Of a stretch of DNA of 64,000 nt, positions 36,359 to 43,995 are shown in pieces (the first letter of the stretch is position 1; every line of letters starts with the position of its first letter). Below the pieces are notes generated by a model. It was not told the DNA's origin and made no database searches. It worked only from the letters and a program-made list of their open reading frames with translations. The stretch spans positions 1 to 64,000 of the forward strand of contig NZ_JBQCHS010000022.1 of the NCBI RefSeq assembly GCF_051954455.1. The letters run 5' to 3'. The stretch is from Pseudolysinimonas sp051954455. GTDB taxonomy: Bacteria; Actinomycetota; Actinomycetes; Actinomycetales; Microbacteriaceae. The translations under genes and the position numbers were made by a program.

Positions 36359-36687
36359 TCTACGAGTACCGCGCGTACACCTGCCTCCCCGGTCGCCTCC
36401 CGGCGCTGATCGAGCGCTTCGAGAAGGTGACCTTCGCCTTCTGGGAGACCTACGGCATCCGGCACGCCGGGTTCTGGACGACCGACATCGGCGAGTCGAA
36501 CCAGGTGCTGCACTACCTGCTGCAGTGGAGGTCGATGGCGGAGCGCGAGCAGAAGTGGGGCGCCTTCCAGGCCGACACCGCCTGGGTCGCAGCGCGGGCC
36601 GCGACCGAGACGCCCGACAAGATCGTGGCCTCCATCAAGAGCGAGTTCTGGAGCCCGGTCGAGCGTCTCGGCACGCCGAGCGCCTGA
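36355..36687 (+). CDS. NIPSNAP family protein
   Basis: A 110-residue ferredoxin-fold protein. IYEYRAYTCLPGRLPALIER, then TYGIRHAGFWTTDIGESNQV, LLQWRSMAEREQKWGAFQAD and SEFWSPV are typical NIPSNAP signatures. The family is related to antibiotic monooxygenase-like dimeric barrels, and the function in bacteria is unknown. It overlaps mug by GTGA and ends 6 bases before the convergent LLM gene. Confidence 0.9.
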   Translation: MIYEYRAYTCLPGRLPALIERFEKVTFAFWETYGIRHAGFWTTDIGESNQVLHYLLQWRSMAEREQKWGAFQADTAWVAARAATETPDKIVASIKSEFWSPVERLGTPSA

Positions 36688-36693
36688 TCGGCG

Positions 36694-37719
36694 TCAGCGC
36701 CAGCCGAGCGCCGGCGCCACGTGCGTGATGATCGCCTCGAGCTGCGACGCGACGTAGTCGACGCCGAGCTGGTTGGGCACCGTCAGCAGGAGGGTGTCGG
36801 CCGCCTCGATCGCCTCGTCGCGGCGGAGCTCCTCTACGAGCTCGTCGGGCTCGCCGATGTAGCTGCGCCCGAAGACGGCGCGGTAGTCGTCGATGACGCC
36901 GACCGTGTCCTCCCGCTCGCCGCCGCCCGGGCCGAAGTACGCGCGGTCCTGGTCGGAGACGAGGGCGAAGATCGAGCGGCTGACCGAGGTCCGCGGGGTG
37001 CGCTCGTGACCGGCCGCCGTCCAGGCCTCGTGGAACTTCTCGATCTGCTTGCGCTGCTGCACGTGGAGCGGCTCGCCCGACTCGTCCTGCTTGAGCGTCG
37101 AGCTCATGAGGTTCATGCCCTGCTCGGCCGCCCAGACCGCCGTGGCGTCGGAGCCGGCGCCCCACCAGATGCGGTCCCGCAGGCCCGGCGACTGCGGCGT
37201 GATCTCGAGCGGTCCCGGGTGCGCGTTGGGGAACATCGGGCGGGGATTCGGCTCCGCGAAGCGGGCCCCGTCGATCACCTTGAGGAAGACCTCGGTGTTG
37301 TTGCGCGCGACGTCGGCCATGGTCATGCCCTCAGGCGCGTCGTAGCCGAAGTAGCGGTAGCCGTCGATCACCGACTCCGGTGACCCGCGGCTCACGCCGA
37401 GCTGCAGCCGGCCGCCGGCGATGAGGTCGGCGGCGCCCGCGTCCTCCGCCATGTACATCGGGTTCTCGTAGCGCATGTCGATGACGCCCGTGCCGAGCTC
37501 GATGCGACTCGTCTTCGCCCCCGCCGCGGCGAGGAGCGGGAACGGACTGCCGAGCTGGTTCGCGAAGTGGTGCACCCGGAAGTAGGCGCCGTCGGCTCCG
37601 ACCTCCTCGGCGGCGACCGCGAGGTCGATGGACTGCAGGAGCACATCCGACGCGCTGCGGGTCTGGGAGCCGGGCGAGGCCGACCAGTGCCCGAACGAGA
37701 GGAAGCCGATCTTCTTCAT
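36694..37719 (-). CDS. LLM class flavin-dependent oxidoreductase
   Basis: A 341-residue luciferase-like monooxygenase. The N terminus KKIGFLSFGHWSASPGSQTR, then GADGAYFRVHHFANQLGSPF, RIELGTGVIDMRYENPMYMA and GRLQLGVSRGSPE are the usual LLM landmarks (TIM barrel, FMN binding). It may oxidise aldehydes or other small organics with FMN or F420. It is divergent from the deazaflavin-dependent nitroreductase-like gene at 37791, which also points to F420/flavin chemistry. A 12-base palindrome lies between them. Confidence 0.92.
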   Translation of the reverse strand: MKKIGFLSFGHWSASPGSQTRSASDVLLQSIDLAVAAEEVGADGAYFRVHHFANQLGSPFPLLAAAGAKTSRIELGTGVIDMRYENPMYMAEDAGAADLIAGGRLQLGVSRGSPESVIDGYRYFGYDAPEGMTMADVARNNTEVFLKVIDGARFAEPNPRPMFPNAHPGPLEITPQSPGLRDRIWWGAGSDATAVWAAEQGMNLMSSTLKQDESGEPLHVQQRKQIEKFHEAWTAAGHERTPRTSVSRSIFALVSDQDRAYFGPGGGEREDTVGVIDDYRAVFGRSYIGEPDELVEELRRDEAIEAADTLLLTVPNQLGVDYVASQLEAIITHVAPALGWR

Positions 37720-37730
37720 GACTCCAGTAT

Positions 37731-37742
37731 GTGACATGTCAC
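37731..37742. promoter_or_regulatory. Palindromic operator candidate GTGACATGTCAC
   Basis: A perfect 12-base palindrome in the 71-base region between the divergent oxidoreductases. It lies 11 bases before the LLM start and next to its probable -10 box. It is a typical size for a dimeric repressor site; no regulator gene is adjacent. Confidence 0.5.
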
Positions 37743-37790
37743 CGATTAGATGCACGCGCATGGACCCGACGCGCCGGGCAGAATCGTCGC

Positions 37791-38276
37791 GTGCTGCCCC
37801 GCGCATTCCGCCGTCCCGTCGCCTGGTTCTCGCGCACCGTCCTGTTCCGGCGCATCGGGCCGACGATCATGCCGCCGCTGGAGCGGCTGATGGCGCGGCT
37901 GACGGGAGGCCGGGTGCAGCTGAGCGGGCTGCTGCTGCCGTCGCTCGTGCTGCACACCATCGGGGCATCGTCGGGGGTGGAGCGGAGCGTCACGCTCATG
38001 TACTGCCCCGAGCCCTGCGGGCGGATGCTCGTGACCGGCAGCAACTTCGCCCGCGACGCCCACCCGGCCTGGACGGGCAATCTGCTGAAGCACCCGGACG
38101 CCGCGGTCAGCGTCCACGGCGAGCGGATCCCGGTGCACGCCGAGCTCGTGGGCGACGACGAGCGCGAGGCGGTGTGGCGCCGGCTCGAGGAGAACTGGCC
38201 GGGATACCGCGGTTACGAGCGCGCCTCGGGCCGGGTGCTGCGGATCTTCCGGCTCACGCCGGCGGCACGGGGGTGA
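37791..38276 (+). CDS. Deazaflavin-dependent nitroreductase family protein
   Basis: A 161-residue split-barrel protein of the Ddn/AclJ type (deazaflavin-dependent nitroreductases). PTIMPPLERLMARLTGGRVQ, TIGASSGVERSVTLMY, GRMLVTGSNFARDAHPAWTG and LLKHPDAAVSVHGERIPV are the hallmarks. It probably uses F420 or FMN to reduce quinones or nitro compounds. GTG 37791 is chosen because CAGAAT ends 6 bases upstream (leaderless). The 3' end overlaps the convergent nnrE gene by 23 bases. Confidence 0.88.
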   Translation: MLPRAFRRPVAWFSRTVLFRRIGPTIMPPLERLMARLTGGRVQLSGLLLPSLVLHTIGASSGVERSVTLMYCPEPCGRMLVTGSNFARDAHPAWTGNLLKHPDAAVSVHGERIPVHAELVGDDEREAVWRRLEENWPGYRGYERASGRVLRIFRLTPAARG

Positions 38277-38889
38277 ACGGCGACAGGTCGAGGCCGATGT
38301 CGACGAGCACGACCCGTCCCGCGTAGGACGCGCCGGGCTCCCGCCGCAGCCCCGCCTTCATCGCCCCGAAGGTCACGGTGACGTCCGCGCGCAGCACCGC
38401 CGGATCCGGCACCTCCCCGGTGTCGGGGTCGACGCCGCTCGGCAGGTCCACGGCGACCGTCGTCGGGGCGAGCGGTCGCAGCGCCTCGACGACCTCGCGC
38501 GCCCTCCCGCGGAGCGCCGCACGCCCCGCGCTGCCGATCCCGAGGATCCCGTCCACGACGAGGGAGCCGCGGGCGAGGTCGACCGCGTCCGCGGGGTCGT
38601 GCGTCGACGCGCCGGCCGCCGTCGCGGCGGCGAGGGCCTCGGCGTGCACCCGGTCCGAGACCGGCACGATCCGCACCTCGCGGCCCTCCGCCGCGAGCTC
38701 CGCGGCCGCGAACAGCGCGTCCCCGCCGTTGTTGCCGGATCCGACGAGCACGAGGAGCGGCCCGTCGAACGCGCGCAGCTCGCGCGCCAGCCCCGCGGCG
38801 GCGCGCGCCATGAGCGGCACGCCCGCGTCGAGCAGCGGTCGCTCCGCCGCGCGGATGTCGGCGGCGCGGTAGGCGCGGTTCTCGTCCAT
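38254..38889 (-). CDS. nnrE: NAD(P)H-hydrate epimerase (YjeF N-terminal type)
   Basis: A 211-residue epimerase that repairs damaged NAD(P)HX. VLVGSGNNGGDALFAAAEL carries the phosphate-binding loop and VAVDLPSGVDPDTGEVPDP the signature with the conserved Asp. The dehydratase domain (NnrD) that is often fused in bacteria is absent, so the partner must be elsewhere. GGTGGAGGC precedes ATG 38889. The 3' end overlaps the deazaflavin gene. Confidence 0.9.
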   Translation of the reverse strand: MDENRAYRAADIRAAERPLLDAGVPLMARAAAGLARELRAFDGPLLVLVGSGNNGGDALFAAAELAAEGREVRIVPVSDRVHAEALAAATAAGASTHDPADAVDLARGSLVVDGILGIGSAGRAALRGRAREVVEALRPLAPTTVAVDLPSGVDPDTGEVPDPAVLRADVTVTFGAMKAGLRREPGASYAGRVVLVDIGLDLSPFTPVPPA

Positions 38890-38905
38890 GCCTCCACCTC
38901 AGCAC

Positions 38906-38911
38906 TACCGT
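38906..38911 (+). promoter_or_regulatory. -10 box TACCGT (leaderless azoR)
   Basis: TACCGT ends 7 bases before ATG 38919, with no ribosome binding site. Confidence 0.5.
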
Positions 38912-38918
38912 GGACGCG

Positions 38919-39554
38919 ATGCCCACCCTGCTCCGGATCGACTCCTCCGCGTCCGGCGAGCGCTCCCGCTCGCGCGCCGTCACGTCCGCGTTCACCGACG
39001 CCTGGACGGCTCTCGGGCCGGACCACGCGGTGGTCGCGCGCGACCTGCACGCCGACCCGCCGCCGCACCTGCCGTCCTCGGCCCTGCACTGGCCCGCGGG
39101 CGAGATGCCGGGGGAGCGGCCCGCCGCGTGGGAGGCCGGGCAGCGGACGTACATCGCGGAGCTGCTCGCCGCCGACGTCGTGCTCGTCGCCGTCCCGCTC
39201 TACAACTACTCGATGCCGTCGACCCTGAAGGCGTGGGTGGACCACGTGCACGTCCCCGGCGTGACGGCGGGCTTCCCGCCGGAGGAGCTGCCGCTCCGCG
39301 GGCGCCCCGTCGTGCTCGTGTCGAGCCGCGGTGCCGCCTACGGCGGGAGCGGCAGCCCCCTCGACTGGGACCACGGCACCGCCGCGCTCGAGGTCGTCCT
39401 GGGCGCGTCGATGGGCATGGTGACGCAGCGGATCGTGGCGCAGCTCACCCTCGCCGACGACGTCGAGGCGCTGGCGGATCGCCGGGCCGAGGGGCGCGCC
39501 TCGCTCGACGCGGCGCTCGAGCGGGCGCGGGCGCTGGCCGCCGACCTCGGCTAA
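38919..39554 (+). CDS. azoR: FMN-dependent NADH-azoreductase
   Basis: A 211-residue flavodoxin-like quinone/azo reductase. LLRIDSSASGERSRSRAVTS at the N terminus binds the FMN phosphate, then DVVLVAVPLYNYSMPSTLKA and WVDHVHVPGVT, and VLVSSRGAAYGGSG. AzoR protects against quinone stress. ATG 38919 is preferred over GTG 38910 because the -10 box at 38906 overlaps the latter. It ends 3 bases into the convergent LonSB gene. Confidence 0.93.
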   Translation: MPTLLRIDSSASGERSRSRAVTSAFTDAWTALGPDHAVVARDLHADPPPHLPSSALHWPAGEMPGERPAAWEAGQRTYIAELLAADVVLVAVPLYNYSMPSTLKAWVDHVHVPGVTAGFPPEELPLRGRPVVLVSSRGAAYGGSGSPLDWDHGTAALEVVLGASMGMVTQRIVAQLTLADDVEALADRRAEGRASLDAALERARALAADLG

Positions 39555-40240
39555 CGCGACTCCGCTTCGTCGTCGTCGTCGGGCTCGTCCCGCCCGAGCA
39601 TCGCGGCGAGCTCCTCGTCCACCGCATCGACCGCGGTCGCACCGAGCGTCTGCGACGCCTCCTCCGCGGCCTCGATCAGCCGGGAGAGCAGCTCGCGCAG
39701 GCTCGTCGCGCGCAGCAGGCGCTGCAGGTCGAGCGGGCCGAGCGGCGCGATCCCGGCGAGCTGCCAGGACGACGCGACCGGATCGTCGTCGAGCTCGACA
39801 TCGGCGTCGGCGCCGAGCTCCGCGAACTCCGAGACGCGCAGCCGGAACCGGCGCACCACGTCCTCGGCGCGGGCGCGCAGCTCGGCCAGGTCGTCGTCCC
39901 ACTCCAGCTCCGGGAGCTCGCGCACGACCGCCTGCGGGTACGGGTCGTCGGGCAGCCACTCCACGACCTCGACGCGGCGGGTGCCGCGGGCGAGCAGCTG
40001 CACGTCGTCCTCGCCGGCCGCGACGTGCGTGATCCGCGCCATCGTGCCGATGCCGAAGCGGGCCTGCGCGTCGTGATCGCCCGACTCGGCGCCGCGCTCG
40101 ATGAGCACGACGCCGAACTCCGGCTCGTCCTCCTCGAGCAGGCGCCCGAGCATGATCAGGTAGCGCCGCTCGAACAGGCGCAGCGGCAGCGGCATGTGCG
40201 GCAGCAGCACCATCCCGAGCGGGAACATCGCCGTGGCCAT
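39551..40240 (-). CDS. LON peptidase substrate-binding domain protein
   Basis: A 229-residue protein like the N-terminal domain of Lon protease, without the ATPase and peptidase parts. TAMFPLGMVLLPHMPLPLRL followed by FERRYLIMLGRLL are diagnostic. Stand-alone LonSB proteins are common in actinobacteria and their function is unsettled. It has an acidic C-terminal tail (EPDDDDEAESR). It begins 4 bases after the GNAT gene stop, so both are one unit. Confidence 0.92.
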   Translation of the reverse strand: MATAMFPLGMVLLPHMPLPLRLFERRYLIMLGRLLEEDEPEFGVVLIERGAESGDHDAQARFGIGTMARITHVAAGEDDVQLLARGTRRVEVVEWLPDDPYPQAVVRELPELEWDDDLAELRARAEDVVRRFRLRVSEFAELGADADVELDDDPVASSWQLAGIAPLGPLDLQRLLRATSLRELLSRLIEAAEEASQTLGATAVDAVDEELAAMLGRDEPDDDDEAESR

Positions 40241-40244
40241 CGCG

Positions 40245-40532
40245 TCAGCCCGCGGCGAGGAGCCCGGCGCGCTCGGGGTGGCGGTCGAACCACTCGGCGA
40301 CGAACCAGCACGTCGGCGTGATCGGGCCCCGACCGGAGCGCTCGACGTCGTCGACCGCGTGCTCGACGAGCTTCGCCGCGAATCCGCGGCCGCGATGCTG
40401 CGGGACGGTCACCGTGTGGTGGAAGACGATGGACGGCCCGTGGTCGCGATACTCGAGGAAGCTGACCGGCTCGCCGCCCACCAGCATCGTGTAGCGGTGC
40501 GCCGCCTCGTCGTGCAGGAACTCGGTCGCCAT
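40245..40532 (-). CDS. Small GNAT family N-acetyltransferase (YjdJ type)
   Basis: A 95-residue acetyltransferase of the short type. EPVSFLEYRDHGPSIVFHHT, then VPQHRGRGFAAKLVEHAVDD with the acetyl-CoA loop (QHRGRGFA), and PTCWFVAEWFDRHPE at the C terminus, as in YjdJ/GTNAT proteins. ATG 40532 has an AGGCTA/TAGCCT -10 box 6 bases upstream, so it is leaderless. The substrate is unknown. Confidence 0.9.
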   Translation of the reverse strand: MATEFLHDEAAHRYTMLVGGEPVSFLEYRDHGPSIVFHHTVTVPQHRGRGFAAKLVEHAVDDVERSGRGPITPTCWFVAEWFDRHPERAGLLAAG

Positions 40533-40538
40533 GGGTTC

Positions 40539-40578
40539 AGGCTACGTCCAGCGCCTCGACGTGCGCCGGAGATACATT
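40539..40578. promoter_or_regulatory. Divergent leaderless promoters (GNAT / gpx)
   Basis: Minus strand TAGCCT (complement of 40539-40544) ends 6 bases before ATG 40532. Plus strand TACATT (40573-40578) ends 7 bases before ATG 40586. Neither start has a ribosome binding site. Confidence 0.55.
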
Positions 40579-40585
40579 CGGCTTC

Positions 40586-41101
40586 ATGCCCACCGCCGAC
40601 AGCCTCCGCGACATCGAGATCACCACCATCGACGGGGGCACGGCCACCCTCGGCGACTACGCCGACAAGGTCGTGCTCGTCGTCAACGTCGCCTCCCGCT
40701 GCGGGCTGACCCCGCAGTACGAGCAGCTCGAGCAGCTGCAGAAGCAGTACGAGGGCCGCGGCTTCACGGTGCTCGGCTTTCCGTGCAACCAGTTCATGGG
40801 GCAGGAGCCGGGATCGACCGAGGAGATCAAGGAGTTCTGCTCCACGACCTACGGCGTCACCTTCCCGCTCATGGACAAGATCAAGGTCAACGGCCGGAAC
40901 AAGCACCCGCTCTACTCGGAGCTGCACCAGGTGAAGACCGCTGACGGCAAGGGCGGGCGCATCCAGTGGAACTTCGAGAAGTTCGTCATCACCCCGGGCG
41001 GCGAGGTGTCGCGCTTCCGCCCGACGACGAAGCCCGACGACCCCGCGGTGATCGCGGCGATCGAGAAGGGCCTCGACGAGGTCCCGACCGACGCTGGTTG
41101 A
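40586..41101 (+). CDS. Glutathione peroxidase family protein (peroxiredoxin-like)
   Basis: A 171-residue thiol peroxidase. The peroxidatic Cys lies in VVNVASRCGLTPQY, the second motif is LGFPCNQFMGQEPG with a resolving Cys candidate, and WNFEKF is the third signature. Bacterial Gpx with Cys in place of Sec usually use thioredoxin rather than glutathione; actinobacteria make mycothiol instead. It probably detoxifies lipid and organic hydroperoxides. Confidence 0.94.
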   Translation: MPTADSLRDIEITTIDGGTATLGDYADKVVLVVNVASRCGLTPQYEQLEQLQKQYEGRGFTVLGFPCNQFMGQEPGSTEEIKEFCSTTYGVTFPLMDKIKVNGRNKHPLYSELHQVKTADGKGGRIQWNFEKFVITPGGEVSRFRPTTKPDDPAVIAAIEKGLDEVPTDAG

Positions 41102-41140
41102 GCCCGTCGGAACCCGCCCAGCGCGGCGATCCCGACGACC

Positions 41141-41518
41141 TCAACCGCCGCCCCCGCTCAGCCACCGCTCGATGTCGCGGCGATCGCGCTTCGTCGGACG
41201 CCCGGCGCCGCGGTCGCGCACCCCGGTGAAGTACCGCTCCTCCGGCGGCGGGGGCGGCGGGCTCTGATCCTCGTAGGCCGCCTGCGCGAGCGGCGCCGAC
41301 ACCCGCTTGACGAGGCCGGGGTCGCGGACGATCACGATCCGCGGCGACCCGCCCTCGACCGAGAACCGGATCTCATCGCCCGCCGCGACGTGCTGCGCGG
41401 GCTTCGCGCGGTCGCCGTTCACCCGCACGTGCCCGGCCTTGCAGAGCGCGGTCGCGGCGGACCGGGTCTTCACGAGCCGCACCGCCCACAGCCAGGAGTC
41501 GACGCGCGCCGCGCTCAC
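41141..41518 (-). CDS. S4-domain RNA-binding protein (Hsp15 type)
   Basis: A 125-residue S4-fold protein. RVDSWLWAVRLVKTRSAATA and CKAGHVRVNGDRAKPAQHV are typical of Hsp15/YrfH, which binds stalled 50S subunits with a nascent chain. A basic tail follows (GRPTKRDRRDIERWL). The GTG start at 41518 overlaps the emfourin gene stop by 4 bases, so it is co-translated with the protease/inhibitor pair. Confidence 0.9.
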   Translation of the reverse strand: MSAARVDSWLWAVRLVKTRSAATALCKAGHVRVNGDRAKPAQHVAAGDEIRFSVEGGSPRIVIVRDPGLVKRVSAPLAQAAYEDQSPPPPPPEERYFTGVRDRGAGRPTKRDRRDIERWLSGGGG

Positions 41519-41820
41519 GCCGGCCCCGCCGCGCCCGTGCCCTCGCGCTGCACGCGATCGACGAGCTCCCGCCAGGGCCCGGTGAGTCGGCTGTCGGGCA
41601 CCGAGGCCTCGTGATGCCGCTGCGGCAGGCGCGCCTCGATCCGCCACACGAAGCGGTCCCGGCCGGCCGGATCCTCGCCGACGTCGTCCCACGGGCACGC
41701 CTCGACGAGGGCGACCCAGTCGTCGTCAGGATCGGGGCGGTCGACGCTCCAGCGCCGCGTGATCCCGGCGAATCCGCCGGAGCGCACGACGACGACGGTC
41801 AGCTCACCGCGCGCCGCCAT
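41515..41820 (-). CDS. Emfourin, protealysin inhibitor
   Basis: A 101-residue protein of the emfourin family, a small beta-rich inhibitor of M4 metalloproteases. GELTVVVVRSGGFAGITRRW and WRIEARLPQRH fit; in known pairs such as Serratia protealysin/emfourin, the N-terminal SGG-like loop enters the active site. It overlaps the M4 protease gene by 17 bases (protease first), the same order as in the known operon. It probably keeps the cytoplasmic protease silent. Confidence 0.85.
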   Translation of the reverse strand: MAARGELTVVVVRSGGFAGITRRWSVDRPDPDDDWVALVEACPWDDVGEDPAGRDRFVWRIEARLPQRHHEASVPDSRLTGPWRELVDRVQREGTGAAGPA

Positions 41821-42856
41821 CGATCGTCACTCCCGCTCCCGACCAGCCGGCGCGGACCGCGTCGGCCTCGGCCGAATCCTCACCGTAGCGCGTGGCGGCG
41901 GCGGCGAGCGTCAGGGCCGCGAAGGCCGAGAAGTCGGTCGTCGGCTTCATGCCGGCGAGCAGCGTGTCGTACCAGATCCGCCCCGCCTTCTCCCACGCGT
42001 GACCGCCGATCGTCGTCGCGACGAGGTAGAAGGCGTGATTGGGGATGCCGGAGTTGGTGTGCACGCCGTCGTCGTCGTCCGAGGTGTCGACGTAGTCGGC
42101 CATGGTCGCCGGCTGGGGGTCCTTGCCGAGCACCGGGTCGTCGTAGGCGGTGCCCGGGGCCTTCATCGAGCGGAGGGCGACGCCCTTCACCTGCGTCGTG
42201 AACAGGCCCTGCCCGATCAGCCAGCTCGCCTCGTCGGCGGTCTGCTTCTTCTCGTACTGGAGGACGAGCGAGCCGAATACGTCCGAGATCGACTCGTTGA
42301 GGGCGCCCGACTGGTCCTTGTAGAGGAGGCCCGCGGTGTACTGCGTGACCCCGTGGGTGAGCTCGTGCCCGATCACGTCGACCGAGATCGTGAAGCGCTG
42401 GAACACCTGGCCGTCGCCGTCGCCGAACACCATCCGCTCGCCGTTCCAGAACGCGTTGTCGTAGCCCTTCTCGTAGTGCACGGTGCCGTCGAGCGGCAGA
42501 CCCTGCCCGTCGATCGAGTTGCGGCCGTAGACCTCGGAGTAGAGGGCGAAGGTGGCGCCGAGGCCGTCGTAGGCCTCGTTCACGGCGACGTCCGCGACCG
42601 GGGCGTCGCCCTCGCGGCGCACCGTCGTGCCCGGCAGGGTGTCCGTGTGCTTCGCGTCGGAGATCGTGCGGTTCGGGGCGTCGCGCATCTCGGCGACGAG
42701 GCTGCCGCCCTCGACGCTCAGCGTCAGGCGGGCGGCGCGGCGGTCGTCGTCATGGCTGAGGGTGCGCCGGGCCGCGAGCGCGGCGTCGTGGAGGTGCGAC
42801 TGGTCGGCCTGCGCGAGCCGGGCGAGAAGATACGGGGGGACGATGCCGGATGCCAT
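41804..42856 (-). CDS. Protealysin-like M4 metalloprotease
   Basis: A 350-residue thermolysin-family zinc protease with the short protealysin-type propeptide. There is no signal peptide; the N terminus MASGIVPPYLLARLAQ has the PPY-L motif of these precursors. Zinc motif HELTH is at residues 164-168, the third ligand Glu at about 188 in NESISD, and the proton-donor His region is DGVHTNSGIPNHAFYLVA. It is likely made as a cytoplasmic zymogen; Serratia protealysin acts on actin and some bacterial proteins. ATG 42856 fits the TACCCT -10 box at 42864-42869 (7 bases upstream). Confidence 0.92.
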   Translation of the reverse strand: MASGIVPPYLLARLAQADQSHLHDAALAARRTLSHDDDRRAARLTLSVEGGSLVAEMRDAPNRTISDAKHTDTLPGTTVRREGDAPVADVAVNEAYDGLGATFALYSEVYGRNSIDGQGLPLDGTVHYEKGYDNAFWNGERMVFGDGDGQVFQRFTISVDVIGHELTHGVTQYTAGLLYKDQSGALNESISDVFGSLVLQYEKKQTADEASWLIGQGLFTTQVKGVALRSMKAPGTAYDDPVLGKDPQPATMADYVDTSDDDDGVHTNSGIPNHAFYLVATTIGGHAWEKAGRIWYDTLLAGMKPTTDFSAFAALTLAAAATRYGEDSAEADAVRAGWSGAGVTIDGGAR

Positions 42857-42863
42857 GCAGCCG

Positions 42864-42869
42864 AGGGTA
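42864..42869 (-). promoter_or_regulatory. -10 box TACCCT (leaderless protease operon)
   Basis: On the minus strand TACCCT ends 7 bases before ATG 42856. It drives protease-emfourin-S4 protein. Confidence 0.5.
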
Positions 42870-42909
42870 GACAGGTCGTCCGACAAGCGGGTGGACGCCC
42901 GGACCGGCC

Positions 42910-42915
42910 TAGGCT
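42910..42915 (+). promoter_or_regulatory. -10 box TAGGCT (leaderless Nudix gene)
   Basis: TAGGCT ends 6 bases before ATG 42922; no ribosome binding site. Confidence 0.55.
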
Positions 42916-42921
42916 GACGGC

Positions 42922-43410
42922 ATGGCCCGCGCGCAGCACGACCCGACGCAGCGCCGGCCGCACGGGCCCGAGGACGTCTGGGTCGACGGTCCGCACGGGC
43001 GGTTCTGGGGCGCGAACGGCGCGGCCGGGCTGCTGATCGCGGACGGCGACCGCGTGCTGCTCCAGCTCCGCGCGGTCTGGAGCCATCTCGGCGGCACCTG
43101 GGGCATCCCGGGAGGCGCTCGGAAGGGCGACGAGACCCCGGAGCAGGCGGCGATCCGCGAGGCCGACGAGGAGGCCGGGGTGCCGCCGGCGCTCGTGGAC
43201 GTCATCGGGACATCGGTCTTCGACCTCGGCTACTGGTCGTACACGACCGTCCTGGCCCGCACCCGCGAGCCGTTCGAGCCGTTCGTCGGCGACGCGGAGA
43301 GCGTCGAGCTGCGCTGGACCGCGTTCGACGAGGTCCCCGACCTCCCCCTGCACCCCGGCTTCGCCGCCAGTTGGACGGAATTGCGCCCGCGCCTCGAGGC
43401 GGCCGACTAG
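42922..43410 (+). CDS. Nudix hydrolase
   Basis: A 162-residue Nudix enzyme. The Nudix box is GGARKGDETPEQAAIREADE followed by EAG, with the conserved G-x5-E-x7-RE-x2-EE-x-G pattern. AAGLLIADGDRVLLQLRAVW and GTWGIPGGARKG are typical of the MutT-like group. The substrate is unknown; MutT-type members clean oxidised nucleotides. It stands alone, 51 bases before the VOC gene. Confidence 0.92.
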   Translation: MARAQHDPTQRRPHGPEDVWVDGPHGRFWGANGAAGLLIADGDRVLLQLRAVWSHLGGTWGIPGGARKGDETPEQAAIREADEEAGVPPALVDVIGTSVFDLGYWSYTTVLARTREPFEPFVGDAESVELRWTAFDEVPDLPLHPGFAASWTELRPRLEAAD

Positions 43411-43423
43411 CTGCCGGTCGCGC

Positions 43424-43454
43424 TTGACCCTCACGCTGCGGGAGGGGGGATCGT
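43424..43454 (+). promoter_or_regulatory. MerR-type promoter/operator (19-bp spacer)
   Basis: -35 TTGACC (43424-43429), inverted repeat CCCTCACG (43428-43435) / CGGGAGGG (43439-43446; 7 of 8 positions match), and -10 GATCGT (43449-43454) with a spacer of 19 bases. This is the structure MerR activators act on: they bind the repeat and twist the long spacer. The -10 box ends 7 bases before ATG 43462, so the mRNA is leaderless. Confidence 0.75.
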
Positions 43455-43461
43455 CGACGGC

Positions 43462-43995
43462 ATGAGCACCTACGTCAATGCCTTCGAGATGAGCCCGGTC
43501 CCGGTACCGGGGCCCGACGCGGTCGCACCCGAGCCGTTCCACGGGATCTACGGGATGCCGTCCTTCGTGACGATCCCGACCGCCGACATGTCCGCCTCAC
43601 TGGCCTTCTGGACCGACGCCCTCGGGTTCTTCGACCTGTTCAGCGTCCCGGGTCGGCTCGTGCACCTGCGCCGGTGGGCCTTCCAGGACGTTCTGCTGGT
43701 CCCGGCCGACAGGGCGTCGGAGAGCGTCCCCGCGATGACCGTCAGCTTCGCCTGCGTGCTCGATCAGATCGACCCGCTCGTGGCGGCCTGCCGGGCGATC
43801 GACGCGTCGTCGGTCGACGAGCCGGTGGACACGGCGTGGAACACGCGGGACGTCCACGTCGTCACCCCCGAGCGCGTCCGCGTCGTCTTCACGGCCGCCA
43901 AGGCCCTCGACCCGTCGAGCGAGGCGGCCCGGAACCTCGCCGCGATCGGCATCACGTCGTCGGACCCCGAGAAGAATGGTGAGCGTGACCGATGA
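43462..43995 (+). CDS. VOC family protein (glyoxalase/bleomycin-resistance type)
   Basis: A 177-residue vicinal oxygen chelate protein. YGMPSFVTIPTADMSASLAF followed by WTDALGFFDLFSVPGRLVHL, then DVLLVPADRA and RDVHVVTPERVRVVF. VOC proteins include glyoxalases, fosfomycin-thiol transferases and antibiotic-binding resistance proteins. It is co-transcribed with a TipAS-type MerR regulator behind a MerR promoter, so a drug-sequestering or resistance role is plausible. The stop overlaps the merR gene by 20 bases. Confidence 0.87.
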   Translation: MSTYVNAFEMSPVPVPGPDAVAPEPFHGIYGMPSFVTIPTADMSASLAFWTDALGFFDLFSVPGRLVHLRRWAFQDVLLVPADRASESVPAMTVSFACVLDQIDPLVAACRAIDASSVDEPVDTAWNTRDVHVVTPERVRVVFTAAKALDPSSEAARNLAAIGITSSDPEKNGERDR

